Source: Tilletiaria anomala UBC 951
Lineage: Eukaryota; Basidiomycota; Exobasidiomycetes; Georgefischeriales; Tilletiariaceae
Assembly (NCBI RefSeq): GCF_000711695.1
Contig: NW_013547014.1
Coordinates: 1-64,000 of the forward strand
Length of the DNA: 64,000 nt
Direction: 5' to 3'
In this document: positions 47,101-58,243 of the stretch, in pieces
How the letters are laid out: each line of letters begins with the position of its first letter
Position numbering within the stretch: position 1 is the first letter of the stretch
Program-made: the position numbers and the translations under genes
Notes under the pieces: generated by a model
The model's input: only the letters and a program-made list of their open reading frames with translations
The model's database searches: none
What the model was told of the DNA's origin: nothing

Positions 47101-48318
47101 CTACCTGCCCCGTCCCGCGCCTGGCGACCACATGAATCCGGTCACTGCCTACTTGGGACAGAATATTGACAAATACCTCACCCACCCGTATGCCAGCCGT
47201 GAGTTTTAGACAGCTTTAGCGCAAATCAGCTTGGGCGTCTAGCTGACTGTTATGTTTGACTGCTTCACGATGCAGCTCTTTTCGGAGACATGAAGGGCCT
47301 TCCACCGCTGCTGATTCAATGCGGAGATGCCGAGGTGCTCCGTGATGAAGGTACGCTGTTGGCCCACAAAGCTTCCATGGCAGGCGTGTCTGTCCGGCAT
47401 GAGATGTACGAGGACTGCGTGCACGTCTTCCAAGCATTCCTCTTCCTTGATGCCTCTCGCAAGGCACTGCAGAGCGCGCGGCACTTTGTTCGCACTGCGC
47501 TTGACCGGCGCGGACGCACGCGCTCGCACGTCAGCGACAAGGTGCGCAAGGAGATTGATAGGGAGATGCGCGTCAACATGTCTACCGCTAAGGGCGAGCG
47601 CGTGGAGCCGCGCACCGGCGAGAAGGAAGGGCCCGTGACGAGTGTTAGCGACCCTGAGGATCGCGATTCGGACCGAGACGATGAGCAGTGGGAGCTTGAC
47701 CACGAGGCCGCGGCGGAGAGCAGCAGTGCAGGTACTGGCCCCAGCGTGGGTGCTGCAGCAGGTCGGGCTGCGCGTCGCGCGTTCGGCATGGCCGAGAAGG
47801 CTTTCGGCATCGACAATCAGGCGGTCACGGACATGACGAGCCGTGGCGCAGGGCAACACGATGCACGCCGTTCCTCGCCTCGGCCGGAGCCGCAGTGCAG
47901 TCGAACCCAGCCGTCATCGCCAGTCACCCACAGGACTCTATACCCGTTCCAAGCCGGTGCAGGTGCAGGAAAGGGCCCAGCAGCGGGGACCGCACCGCCT
48001 TCAACGGATTCCTCACGCCATCGTCATACCTCTTCGTCTTCTTCCTCGTCCATGTCCGCAACATACATGCGCCGCGCGACGCCGTCCATGTCTCTAGAGG
48101 AAGCGCGCGCATCCGCGTCCGCGGGCATTCGGGCGCAGCATCTGCACGGATCCAAAGGGCATCATGCAGCAGGCAAATTCCTCGAGGGCAAAGTTCCGCC
48201 TGTCATCTCCAAGCCTCGGCTGAGCACGCGCAGCACCAGCAACCTTGCGCTTGACCAGCTTGTCAAGAGCTTCGAGAGGGAGCCGGCTGTAAAGACTGCC
48301 AGGTGGACGGCAGATTGA
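44169..48318 (+). CDS. Calmodulin-type protein kinase fused to a hormone-sensitive-lipase-like alpha/beta hydrolase
   Basis: Exons 44169-44252, 44331-46967, 47045-47198 and 47276-48318 give 1305 residues. The kinase domain (about 47-305) is complete: GQGSFAVVK, ALKIIAKK with the ATP lysine, HRDLKPENILLKD, DFGLSRF, SPQYVSPE and WSSGVITYCLLAGYTPF, as in CaMK1/CMK kinases. A CaMK-like regulatory helix follows (KKKLGRAITAMEVVAYLNKL). After a Ser/Ala-rich linker (about 420-665) comes an alpha/beta hydrolase of the HSL group: YFHGGAYF (oxyanion HGG at 808-810), GADSAGGGLA with nucleophile Ser879, CGDAEVLRDE and CVHVFQAF with the His, the last two reached by two splices. The second exon is one uninterrupted frame from kinase to hydrolase. 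A disordered basic tail ends the protein. The 78-base first intron is in frame and could be retained. Calcium-controlled lipid or ester hydrolysis is a possible role, as inference only. Confidence 0.82.
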
Positions 48319-49023
48319 GTCAAAATCAGCTGGCGTTTGCATGTGGCTTTGCAGGATCCGCGGCGCGAACAGAGATTAAGCAGGAAACGTAATACAAGAA
48401 CGTCATGTATTGTAGCGGACCGTTTTCCTGGCTCCATGCGCATTAGACTGTCCTAACTTGTCCTATCCACACTCATGCCACTGGATGTCGGAGTTACTTT
48501 CTGACCAGTTGGTGAAAGTTGCAGCAAATTGAAGAGCTTAATGTCGTGGGCACTCTTTGTGTGGTGATAGCTCGTCTGTGAGCCCTGGCCCTGACCTGGA
48601 CACCCGAGTGTGCGCAAACAGACATACACGCGACAGGGATGCTGACTACCCACAGAAGAGCACACGTCGTGTGCCAAAGAATGTTCCGTAAACGCTGAAA
48701 TGCGACAGGAGTTCAAGAACCGCTGACACAATCCTTCGCGCGCTGCAGGAGGGCCTGCTGTTCTGCATCCTTAAAGTGCACATCTCCGCAGCGACCTTGC
48801 TCGACGAGTTTCAACGACCTTTATGGTGGGCCGCATCTGTTGCCCCACTCCACCTCTTCGACACTTTCTGTGTGCCGATCAGGTCGGCTCACGTGACGTT
48901 CCCTTTACCGCCGCTGGCGAGTGCTCACGAGCACATCATGCATATCAATATTCAGCCTTCAGGCGAACCCTTGAGGTTCCTTGAGAGAGCCACCAGGCCC
49001 TTTCGGCAGATGTAACACCACCG
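48319..49023. other. Convergent intergenic region, no recognised gene
   Basis: About 700 bases between the ends of the kinase-lipase fusion and the PAC4-like gene. One CACGTG hexamer occurs near 48892. No gene or RNA structure was recognised. Confidence 0.35.
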
Positions 49024-49796
49024 TCATCGAACAAAAACTTTAAGAATGTCTGTAATCCCTTTTTCAAGCATCACGAGCGTCTTGCTGGCGCTGCTCGTCG
49101 GGGGCGCTGTAGAGGCTGCATGAATGACCTCTGCTGGTACGTCGATCGATAGATGGATTTGTCGGATCTGCAGCTTCCGTGCTGATTTCCGCACAAGCAA
49201 GGTCAGCCACGCGTCCGACTAAGGGGGTGCCAGGATGACATGATCATACACGTACCTATCCGAAGCGCCATTGGTAGCGCCAAGTCAGCAGATGTGCGGA
49301 AAAGGGAGGATCCTTGCGCTTGGGAGGGTGCGCTTGATGGAGTGGGAGCGCTTGCCATGGCGATCGCCCATTCTGATGCGACGGCTCCTGCTGGAAGGCG
49401 TTTGTAGTCTTCTCCTCCGTCCACATTTCCACTGGCTGAAAAATTGTTCCCTTCGGGAACGTCCCGACCGGCTGCCTTTAGCGCTGCCTTTAGCTCTTCA
49501 TCTTCCTCCTCATCCACGTTGGCGGCGTCTGTCTTCAATTGGAGGCACTGACTTGATTGTGTGTCTGATTCTGCCACAGTCTGCTTTCTCGCAAGCAGCG
49601 AGGCGACCTCTTCGTCCTGTCCACTTGCTGGCAAACCGGCCCAGACTTGGAAGGAGTCTTGCATGTGCAAAACCTGTACTGCGAACACCTGTGGGATCGG
49701 CGAGAATGGTGCGCCGCTAGGGATGTGCACTAGGTGGGAGGTTGTGGTGAACCGTGAAGCGTCTGGCGCCGGGGGCGCAGATGGTTGCGTTGACAT
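49024..49796 (-). CDS. Proteasome assembly chaperone 4-like protein
   Basis: Exons 49796-49256 and 49181-49024 encode 232 residues. The N-terminal part has a beta-strand pair typical of PAC4 proteins (VFAVQVLHMQDSFQVWAGL), then an acidic and Ser/Pro-rich insertion (DEEEDEELKAAL). The later block is SSLFRTSADLALPMALRIAR, KLQIRQIHLSIDVP, and the C-terminal helix SKTLVMLEKGITDILKVFVR. This matches the PF16093 layout: strands ending in a 'F/L-W-x-G' motif, a Ser-rich loop, 'A-x-x-LA-R/KK-x-Q-x-F/H-x-S' and a final helix. PAC4 (yeast Poc4) pairs with PAC3 to help assemble the 20S alpha ring. Similarity is short, so the call is moderate. The last exon is needed: without it the frame ends soon after an unrelated tail. 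Confidence 0.62.
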
Positions 49797-50559
49797 GCTG
49801 GGCCAGGGCAGGTACTTGAAAAGGCACAGGGCTGGGAGGGGGAAGTAGGGATGCTGAACGGCTTGCTACCCTCGAAGGTGTTCTGATATAAATAACGAAT
49901 GCGTTCCTCAACACCTTGGGGCCTGACCAGGTAATATGCTATCAAATGTACTTGCTATTGCACAAATGCCATCCACTCGATTTTCGAGTAAGCTCGGTGC
50001 AACAGTCGACGCGCTTTAAATAAAGCAAGCCGCGGCACATTTGATGTTCGCAACCATTTAACCCTAACCCTGAAAATACAGAACCTGAACGAAGCATATT
50101 CTGCAAAAAGCCTTCGGATAGGAAGGGGTACCAATTGGCCCTCGTTTGAAGCAGAATCAAAGAGATAGCCTATAAATAGGACGTCCAGACTCGATGGGCG
50201 CCATACCGCAAAATAACGATAACATTCTAAAGAGGTACTCCCTTCTCAGTGACAACTTCGACTGCTTGCTTAAAGTCGGCTTTACCGGCATGTTGCACTG
50301 AGGGGCAGAATTGAAATCTTGCCCAAAATAGCGGAATAGTGCCCAAATCCCCGGATTTGCGGAAATGCTGCTTAAAATCGCAATTTTGAGGAAATCGAAG
50401 CCCTTATTCACAATCTAGCGACCATCAACTTCTTGGAACGTGATCCTTGCATTTCTTGTTGTCCAGAGGGAAATATAGGTCAGGGCAGGCCTAAATAGAT
50501 CAGCACAGACCAACAAGGGTGCCGCTCCCTTCTGTGGCACGCCAAATTGTGCAGAAGCC
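49797..50559. promoter_or_regulatory. Divergent promoter region, PAC4-like / YSH1, with telomere-repeat-like box
   Basis: About 760 bases, more AT-rich than the neighbouring genes. It holds a TTAACCCTAACCCTG box (50058-50072), listed separately. No gene was recognised. Confidence 0.4.
50058..50072. promoter_or_regulatory. Telomere-repeat-like box (two CCCTAA-type units)
   Basis: TTAACCCTAACCCTG contains nearly two and a half units of the CCCTAA/TTAGGG repeat within a divergent promoter. In several fungi such internal repeats are sites for Tbf1-like or other TTAGGG-binding factors. Two units can arise by chance, so the function is a guess. Confidence 0.35.
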
Positions 50560-53500
50560 ATGTCCTTCCGCCCACTTCCAGCGGCTCCCGCCGCAACGGC
50601 GGCTCCAGGCCACGATGGCCCCTCCGGTGCATCTGATGCTGGCGATGATGGCGGGCGCAGCGACACGTTGCGCATCGAGATGCTCGGTGCTGGACAAGAA
50701 GTGGGGAGAAGCTGCTGTGTGCTGACGTATAAGGGCAAGACGGTCGTGTGTGACGCTGGCGTACATCCTGCGTATACGGGACTCTCGGCTTTGCCCTTCG
50801 TTGACGAGTTAGATTGGAGCACCGTTGATGCACTTCTGATTACGCAGTGAGTTTGGCTGCTGCGCCGGGCATATAAGTTAGATATCGCTGAGCTGAAGAT
50901 CTGGCTTCATGTACTGGCAGTTTTCATCTCGACCACGCCGCGGCTCTGACATACATCATGGAAAAGACAAACTTCAAAGACGGCAAGGGCAAAGTGTACA
51001 TGACACACCCAACCAAGGCCGTTTACCGGTTTCTCATGTCGGATTTTGTGCGCATCTCCAATGCTGGCTCGGATGATCAGCTGTTCGACGAAGGAGAAAT
51101 GCTTGCCTCCTGGCGCCAGATCGAGGCGGTGGACTATCACCAGGAAGTCAACATCTCAGGCGGACTGAGGTTCACACCATATCATGCAGGCCACGTCCTT
51201 GGCGCGTGCATGTTCTTTATTGAAATTGCCGGGCTCAGGATCCTCTATACAGGAGACTATAGCAGAGAAGAGGACAGACATCTCGTCCAAGCAGAGGTAC
51301 CACCTGTTAAACCAGATGTACTCATCTGCGAGAGCACCTACGGCACACAGAGCTTGGGTCCAAGGCTTGAGAAGGAAGCAAGGTTTACAAGTGGGTCTGC
51401 ATGGGACCCGGATTTTATGTTTGATCTAGCTGACCTGAGAATTATGCTCCTGCTCACAAGATACTGTCCACCAAGTGATCAAACGCGGCGGACGCGCGCT
51501 GCTTCCAGTCTTTGTTCTGGGGCGAGCTCAAGAGCTTTTGCTGCTCCTCGATGAATACTGGTCCAAGCACCCGGAATTGCACAACGTGCCGATATATTAC
51601 GCCTCCTCACTAGCCCAACGTTGCATTCGAATATACCAAACTTACATCCATACCATGAACGACAACATTCGCTCGCGCTTCAACAGGCGAGACAATCCAT
51701 TTGTGTTCAAGCACATTTCGAATCTGAAGTCGCTGGACAAGTTCGAAGATAAAGGCCCTTGTGTCATGATGGCGAGTCCAGGACTGATGCACAGTGGTGT
51801 CAGTCGAGAGCTGCTGGAACGCTGGGCACCCGATCGCAAGAATGCCGTAATCATTACTGGTTACAGCGTCGAGGGCACGCTGGCACGGACGATCCTAAAT
51901 GAGCCCGAGGAGATCGTCAGCATGTCTGGCCAAAAGATCCCGCGGAGATGTACGGTGGACTACCAATCCTTCTCTGCGCACGTCGATTACGCGCAAAATA
52001 GCAAGTTCATTGATGAGGTCAAAGCGAGCCACGTCGTGCTGGTGCATGGAGAGGCGAACACGATGAGCAAGCTCAGAGCGGCGTTGCAGAAACGCTTTAA
52101 GGATCGAAAAGAGGATATTAAGGTCCATACTCCTAGGAACTGCGAACCGCTCCATCTGACCTTCAGAGGAGATCGAACTGCCAAGGTGTGTCGGACTGCA
52201 CATAAAGCTACCTACATGCATATGAAGTGCTCACTTTGATGTCTCACCCTTACTCACAGGTCATTGGCTCGCTAGCGAAGCAACCTCCCGCACCAGACTC
52301 GACGCTGACAGGTTTGCTCGTCTCCAAAGACTTTGCATACACCGTGTTGGATCCGTCCGACTTGGCCGACTTTACTGGTCTCAGCATGTCGACCATCATT
52401 CAGCGACAACGGCTTGCGTTGCATGTCAGCTGGCCGCTCGTCCTCTGGCATCTCACTGGCATGTTCGGCAAGATCGCTGAGGGTGTGGACCTCGAAGATC
52501 ATCCAACTGCGCGTGTCATGGACGCCGTGGATGTCAAGCGCACGGGCAAGTACGAGGTCACGATGGAGTGGGTCAGCAGCATTCCAAGTGACATGGTTGC
52601 GGACGCTACGGGCGCGCTTTTGTTGGGCATCAGCAGCAGCCGTGCGAGTATCAAGATGACAACCAAGCCACACGCCCATGTGCATGCTGATGGACATGAC
52701 GATGAGACTAGAGCTGCAGGTGCGAAGGCAGAAGTGGACGAGGTGATGGGAGAATATGATGATGGCGAAGCTGCACCTGCTGCTCCGCATCCTTACAGCG
52801 AGGCAGCAGCCGAGGCGCGCAGGTCCGAATCAAACCTGAAGAGTCTCGATGCCGAGTCACCAACTGAAGCCAGAGCTACGTCGGCCAGCAACGGCGGCAA
52901 CATCAACATGGACTTCGTAACCGCCGCCACAATCTTGGCGCGGACAGAGACGATTGTCGCGTTGCTGGAAGCGCAGATCGGGCCGGTGGAGGAAATGATG
53001 GTGGGGGAGTTGAAGCGCGCAAAAGCTGAGCCGGAAGATGCATGTCCTGCTGCCTTTACTTCTCTCGATGGCGGCGGCACTGCAGGGTTTCCAAGAGCAA
53101 TAGCGACCGGATCTCTGAACGGTAACGGAACCCCTGGCCCCGATCCAGATGTAAGAGACAATTCTGAGGACGGCGCCGCTCCTCCTGCCCAGGATGATGA
53201 AGAGGGTCGATATATGGAGCCGCGCGCTGCCGCTCTGGAACCCATCCAGGCTATACGCGGGCCGCCGAGACACGCACTGCTCATTTGGCTTGATGAGGCA
53301 TGCGCGGCGGTTGAGGTCGAGTCTCTGGTGAGTGTTTGTGCTGTGGATCTGTTTACGCGCTGACGTGTGCTAATTTGAATGTGTCCCTGCCATCCTGTTG
53401 GAACTTCACAAAGATGGTCACATCCGCCTCACGGGCCCTTAAGGGACGGGTGGAGCGCTGCATCAAGATGGCGTTGCAAGCGACGATGCCGTTGGCTGAC

Positions 53501-53572
53501 GCTTTCTCACTCGAGGCTCCCCTCCAGACCAACATCTTTGCTCTGCCACCCTCGCAAGTGAAGCAAGGATAG
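50560..53572 (+). CDS. YSH1: mRNA 3'-end processing endonuclease Ysh1 (CPSF-73)
   Basis: Exons 50560-50846, 50921-51390, 51461-52185, 52260-53327 and 53414-53572 give 902 residues. The metallo-beta-lactamase motif ITHFHLDHAA (His96, His98, Asp100, His101) is formed by the first splice, which cuts the His96 codon. [34 protein letters not shown] and CESTYG follow. The beta-CASP part shows [62 protein letters not shown] and [14 protein letters not shown]. The C-terminal domain starts at about residue 495 and holds an acidic, Ala/Glu-rich insertion of roughly 200 residues (52660-53270) before a last short exon. Ysh1 cuts pre-mRNA at the poly(A) site within CPF. All metal ligands are present. Confidence 0.94.
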
Positions 53573-53675
53573 CGAAGGGGAACAAATGAACCGCGCCGAA
53601 TGATTTAAGGGAGCAGACACTGTAGCTTATTACATTAATTGCATTGTGAAGAACATGATTAACTACAGTTATGCT

Positions 53676-56600
53676 TTATACACTCGCAGGGTCTCCATGG
53701 ACACGCACACGATACAGGCAGGTGAAGTCGGAATTGCCATGGTTGCTGGTGATGCGGAAGCGCAGAATGCCAGTCTTGATCCCCAGCGCGCGAATTTCGG
53801 CCGGGACGGGGTACGTCTGCGTGGCGCGACTGCCGGGCGAGACGTCGTAGACATAGGAGCCGAGATGTAAATAGTCGTCCGAGGGTGGGGTAGGTATTGG
53901 CTGAGCATTGGGCAGCTCGGCTAACTTGCGGAGGTATTCAGCAGCTTTGTGCTTGTCCTCTCCATTCTGCAGCAGGCCCCATACGGTAATATCGCGCGGG
54001 GCAGAGGTAATCGAGTCGCTGACGATGCTGCGCGGCGCATGCTCGATGGTGATATCTGAGACGACGATGTTCCGCGAAAGCGCGATGCCAAGTTGCCCGC
54101 TGTCGCCAGCGAAGGGCCAGCACATGCCAGGCGCATTATCGTGGTGAATCGCAACGACTGGCGCGCGTCCGCGCACTACGGACGAGTCTGCAGTGCCGGG
54201 AATCAACTTGGCGAGCCAGGACCTCGAGGAGCTAAGTTCGTACGTCGGACTTGTTAAACTGGGCAGCACGCGGCCGCCGGCAGAGTAAAGCGCATAGTCT
54301 TGGCGGCCGATCATGTCTGCAGAGTACTTCTCAAGTGCAGCGTCGATAAGGGACAGCACGGCTTCGCGACCATCCGTTCCGTCTTGCAGTGTAAGCGGTA
54401 CGCCTTTGCCATCGTCGAGGATCTTGCCGAGCAGGCTGGAGGAGCCAGCGGAGAGCGAACCGGAAGACTGATACGCATCGCCAATCTTACGGATCTTGTC
54501 CCACATTTCGTCTTTGAGACCTTCGAGGTTGTTGTTGAATCGCGCTTCCATCTCTGTCTTGATGACCGTCAGCTCGGAATCAAGCAAGCCGCGGAAGTCC
54601 TCTCGGCTGATCAGCGTGCCTTTGGAGGGTTCTCCCTTTGATTGGCGGCTCAGCTCCTCTTGCATAAAGGCACGCAGTGCTTGTTCGTTAGCCTGCCTGA
54701 ACTGCGACCAAGCTGCGGTGTCACTTGTTCCATCTTGCGGGTCGTCTCGCGCTTTGAGCACCTTCTTGAGCTCGACCCAGAAGGCAGGGTCGATCTGCAC
54801 ATGGCCGCTCTTGGCATCTTTACGGACGGGCATCTGCGTAGGAAGACGCTCGGCGATCTTCTCCATGCGTTTCTCGAGCTCTCCGTACCGCTGCTCTGCC
54901 TTGTCGCGTGCGAGATTGAGCTTTGCAAGGTCGCGGCTGTTCCTGTCCAGATCACTTTCGAGCTTGCTGATGCGCTTGCGTATTTCGCTCGCTTCGGTAC
55001 TGGCGATCGCGTCATTTGCACCTCTTCCAGAGGCCCCTCTCGTGCCAGGGGCCACATTCGACTCGAGCGAGCGCAAAGAAGCGGTGAGCGCTGCAAGCTC
55101 ATCCTGTAGGTCCTGCTGCTTGAGCCGGAGGCCGTCGATGGTGCGGCTCAACTCGCGCCGTAAGTCCAGGGCTTTTTGCTCCAGTGACTCGATCGTCTTC
55201 TGGCTGCTGGTGGAAGCGCGCTCAAGAGCAGCGAGGCGGCTCGACAAGTCCTGACGCGCTCGCGTCAGCTCCGATCGGACACCGCGCATGTCGGCGCCAA
55301 TGTCGCCTAGGGAGGCTACAGCTGCTTCCAGCTTGCGCAAGCGCGCAATCAGGCCTTGCAATTCCGCGGGCGCAAGGTCCGGATTGCTGAACACGCTGTT
55401 ACCGCCACCATGATGACGGAAAAGCGAAGATGAAGGTCGGGACGACAATGCTGACAAACCGTCAGGATAGATGAGAGCTGCGAGTAGCAGCAGGATTGCA
55501 AAGACCGTCAGGAGCGCGGTAGAAGTGGAAGAAAAGCCGATGACATGTCGCAGAGAATTGAACCATCGCGTATACCGATTTGCTTGACGAGCAGCGGCCC
55601 CGCCACGGGCGACACGGCCGCTTGCACTGCAGCCGCCTCGGCGGGCAAGTGCAGAAGCTGGACTCCTCGATTCAGCAGCGTTTTCCGCGTCATCATGAGT
55701 ACCATTTTCGTCCTCGAGCTCGCTGAGCTCGCTACTTTCTCTATCTTCACCAGCGCCAGCACCGTCGGCCGACTTGCGTCCCTTCCTCCCCTTACCCCTT
55801 TTCCTTTTTGTCGACCAGATCTTGCCATCGTCGCGCCCGCCATGATCATGCAAGCCAGCCCCTGCGATCCGACTGCCTCGCGCTTTTCGGCGATGGGTAT
55901 GCTTGCGGCCGTCTGTCGATCCAACGTCCGAGCCCCGTCCTGCATCTTCGTCCGAGTCTAAGTCTTCCGGATCGGGACGATACGACTGGTTGTCCTTGGA
56001 CGGACGACTGCGGCGCCGGCGGACACCCCTCGCAGTTCGCTGGCTCGCTTGGCTGTCCAGAGAATTGTCGCCTTCGATCTGCTGCTGCGCGCTTCCGTTG
56101 CTATTCACGCACAACTGCCTTTTTGTTTGTGCTTGCGGCTGCAAGCGGGACCCAGTGATGACGGCGGTCCAGGGGCTGCGGAGGGCATCGATCCAGCCTT
56201 TGCTGTTGCTGGAGTTGGCGCTATCATGAAGACTGTCGTTGCTTGCGTCAGCGCGGCCATCTTCATCGTCTTGGACCTCCATCTCGCGCGCCATCTCGTC
56301 CTCGGCCGCATAATCATAACTGTAGCTCCTGCTCTGACTGTCCTCAGCACCAGTTCCCGCCCCGCTGTCAGGACTCATCATCATCATCATCGATCTGCTC
56401 GCCATCGCGTCGCTCTGGGCCGCGACGTTGGCACGGCCCTGCTCTTGCCGTCGGTACAGCGCCATCGGATCGTGCGAGGGCTTCTGTGCGCCACGCAGCA
56501 GAGACGAGCTGCTGAGCAAAGCACTGTGGTTGGCATCGGCCGAAGTGTCCGCAGGTCCAGGTCCAGGCGAGGGAGACGCGCGCGGGCGCATGAAGAAGCT

Positions 56601-57623
56601 GTGCAGACCCCCACCTCCGCTGCCGCCACCGCCGAGTGCGCTGTTCCCAGTGTCTGTACGTGCATGTCGATGCGCCTGTGCATCTCTGCTTTGAGTCGCC
56701 TCTGCCACCGCTGGTAGGGACTGAGAGTGTCGCACTTCTTCCCTCTCGTCCTCCTCCTCGACCTCTTCGTCAATCATGCCGCTTCTCAAGCTGTCCCGAT
56801 GGCCGGAGAATTGTTTCTCGCTGATTTGTGTCTCTTGGTCCGACTCGGCCTTGATCTCCCTGTCTCTGTCACCGGGTTGGCTGCCAGCGTCGCTGAGACG
56901 CACCGACCGGCGCGGCCTTCCTGTCTGTGACACTGTTGTGGGGCTTCCGATGAGCGCAGAGCTGAATGCATTGACCGCGCTTCCATGCCCGCTCGTTGCA
57001 GTGCCAGAACGACGCGTACGCGATCGATGATTCGCGGCAGGCGCCGCCGTAGCTTCAGCCGTCATGGCCTCCGCGGCCTCTTTTCGTTTGCGCAACTCGG
57101 CGTATCGCGCTTTGGCGGGCATGGCATTCCGATCGACTTGCACGGCTCTATCGGCATCCGCTCCTTCGCCACCGACGTCAAAGCTATGCATGGGGCTGTC
57201 AACGTCTTGTGGCAGAAAGGCGGCACTTGCGACGCTAGGCGAAAGACTGTCGGATGCCGGTCGGCCGGTGATCTTGTTATTCCGACTGCTGTCATCCGAG
57301 GGCGCGCCGTACGCGTATGAAGGCTGCGGGACGGAGAGGTTGACCCACGAGCTGCGCTTCTTAACGTCGCGTCGTTGGCTTTCGCGCGACTCGTCCACAG
57401 CCTGGTCTGCTGGATGTGCTGAATGCGCTGTATGTGAGCGGGATGCAGAGTTGGCGTGCGCAGGTGGGCCGGAGGCCTCGCTGCTGTTTGACAGCGGGGC
57501 AGATGCGGAAGCCGAGACGGTGCTGCTGGCTCTTTGGCTTGTCGCAGGGTTCGCACGACGCCGCTGCTGTTGCTGCGCTTGCTGCTGACGGCTGGTTGAT
57601 GAGCCAGATGGTGTGCTAAACAT
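53676..57623 (-). CDS. SUN-domain nuclear envelope protein, 1315 residues
   Basis: A single exon of 1315 codons starting at ATG 57623. The first 690 residues are disordered, rich in Ser/Ala/Arg and acidic tracts, with basic patches (STKRKRGKGRKGRKS) fitting a nucleoplasmic domain. One transmembrane helix lies at about 695-720 (TALLTVFAILLLLAALIYP). Coiled coils follow in the lumenal part (about 770-960, RLRKLEAAVASLGDIGADMR and later heptads). The SUN domain occupies about 1120-1310: APVVAIHHDNAPGMCWPFAG, LGIALSRNIVVSDITIEHA, PRDITVWGLLQ, HLGSYVYDV and LRFRITSNHGNSDFTCLYRV. SUN proteins sit in the inner nuclear membrane and join KASH partners to form the LINC bridge; fungal Sad1 anchors the spindle pole body. 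The nucleoplasmic part is longer than in Sad1 (514 residues). Confidence 0.92.
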   Translation of the reverse strand: MFSTPSGSSTSRQQQAQQQQRRRANPATSQRASSTVSASASAPLSNSSEASGPPAHANSASRSHTAHSAHPADQAVDESRESQRRDVKKRSSWVNLSVPQPSYAYGAPSDDSSRNNKITGRPASDSLSPSVASAAFLPQDVDSPMHSFDVGGEGADADRAVQVDRNAMPAKARYAELRKRKEAAEAMTAEATAAPAANHRSRTRRSGTATSGHGSAVNAFSSALIGSPTTVSQTGRPRRSVRLSDAGSQPGDRDREIKAESDQETQISEKQFSGHRDSLRSGMIDEEVEEEDEREEVRHSQSLPAVAEATQSRDAQAHRHARTDTGNSALGGGGSGGGGLHSFFMRPRASPSPGPGPADTSADANHSALLSSSSLLRGAQKPSHDPMALYRRQEQGRANVAAQSDAMASRSMMMMMSPDSGAGTGAEDSQSRSYSYDYAAEDEMAREMEVQDDEDGRADASNDSLHDSANSSNSKGWIDALRSPWTAVITGSRLQPQAQTKRQLCVNSNGSAQQQIEGDNSLDSQASQRTARGVRRRRSRPSKDNQSYRPDPEDLDSDEDAGRGSDVGSTDGRKHTHRRKARGSRIAGAGLHDHGGRDDGKIWSTKRKRGKGRKGRKSADGAGAGEDRESSELSELEDENGTHDDAENAAESRSPASALARRGGCSASGRVARGGAAARQANRYTRWFNSLRHVIGFSSTSTALLTVFAILLLLAALIYPDGLSALSSRPSSSLFRHHGGGNSVFSNPDLAPAELQGLIARLRKLEAAVASLGDIGADMRGVRSELTRARQDLSSRLAALERASTSSQKTIESLEQKALDLRRELSRTIDGLRLKQQDLQDELAALTASLRSLESNVAPGTRGASGRGANDAIASTEASEIRKRISKLESDLDRNSRDLAKLNLARDKAEQRYGELEKRMEKIAERLPTQMPVRKDAKSGHVQIDPAFWVELKKVLKARDDPQDGTSDTAAWSQFRQANEQALRAFMQEELSRQSKGEPSKGTLISREDFRGLLDSELTVIKTEMEARFNNNLEGLKDEMWDKIRKIGDAYQSSGSLSAGSSSLLGKILDDGKGVPLTLQDGTDGREAVLSLIDAALEKYSADMIGRQDYALYSAGGRVLPSLTSPTYELSSSRSWLAKLIPGTADSSVVRGRAPVVAIHHDNAPGMCWPFAGDSGQLGIALSRNIVVSDITIEHAPRSIVSDSITSAPRDITVWGLLQNGEDKHKAAEYLRKLAELPNAQPIPTPPSDDYLHLGSYVYDVSPGSRATQTYPVPAEIRALGIKTGILRFRITSNHGNSDFTCLYRVRVHGDPASV

Positions 57624-58243
57624 GGCGGCTTGCGTACCGGTAAGCCAATGCTCGAGGCATAGGCAGCTGAGGTGGTTGTTCTACAGGGGAAGCCTTGTCA
57701 CTGGTGGAAGAGGGGCAACAAAGGGGGAGCCGGCATTTTGTCAGCATACATCATCGCCCTCTGCCGCAACGTCGGACAGAGAAGTATTTGGCTACACTCA
57801 CCTGACGCGTCAAGCAGTCAGATGCATATAAAAACATGGACCGAATAAAGAGATACGGAGAAGAGATGATCGATGTATGCCGACCAAATGGAGAGCGATG
57901 CCGATGCTGATGCTGCTATGAGGAAAAGACCGGGCAACGAGACACAAAGATCCAAGCGCCCTTTGTCAGTTCTCTTTCTCGTGTTCGCCCACCAAAAGTC
58001 GCGTGTCGCGACTTGCACGTCGTCGTGCACGACTTGATGATCCGGAGACGTGACTTGAGACGTTCAAGAATCGGCACAGTATGCTGACGGGTGACCAGGG
58101 AACGAAGAGAGGAGAGCGCGGGTCAGCGACGACCAAGCAACACACCTTGTTGATGTTCTCCATTAGTCAACCGCCAAACGGGGGTGGAAGGGTTGGAGAT
58201 ATTGTCACGGAGAATGGGATATGCGATGGGATGTGCGGATGGG

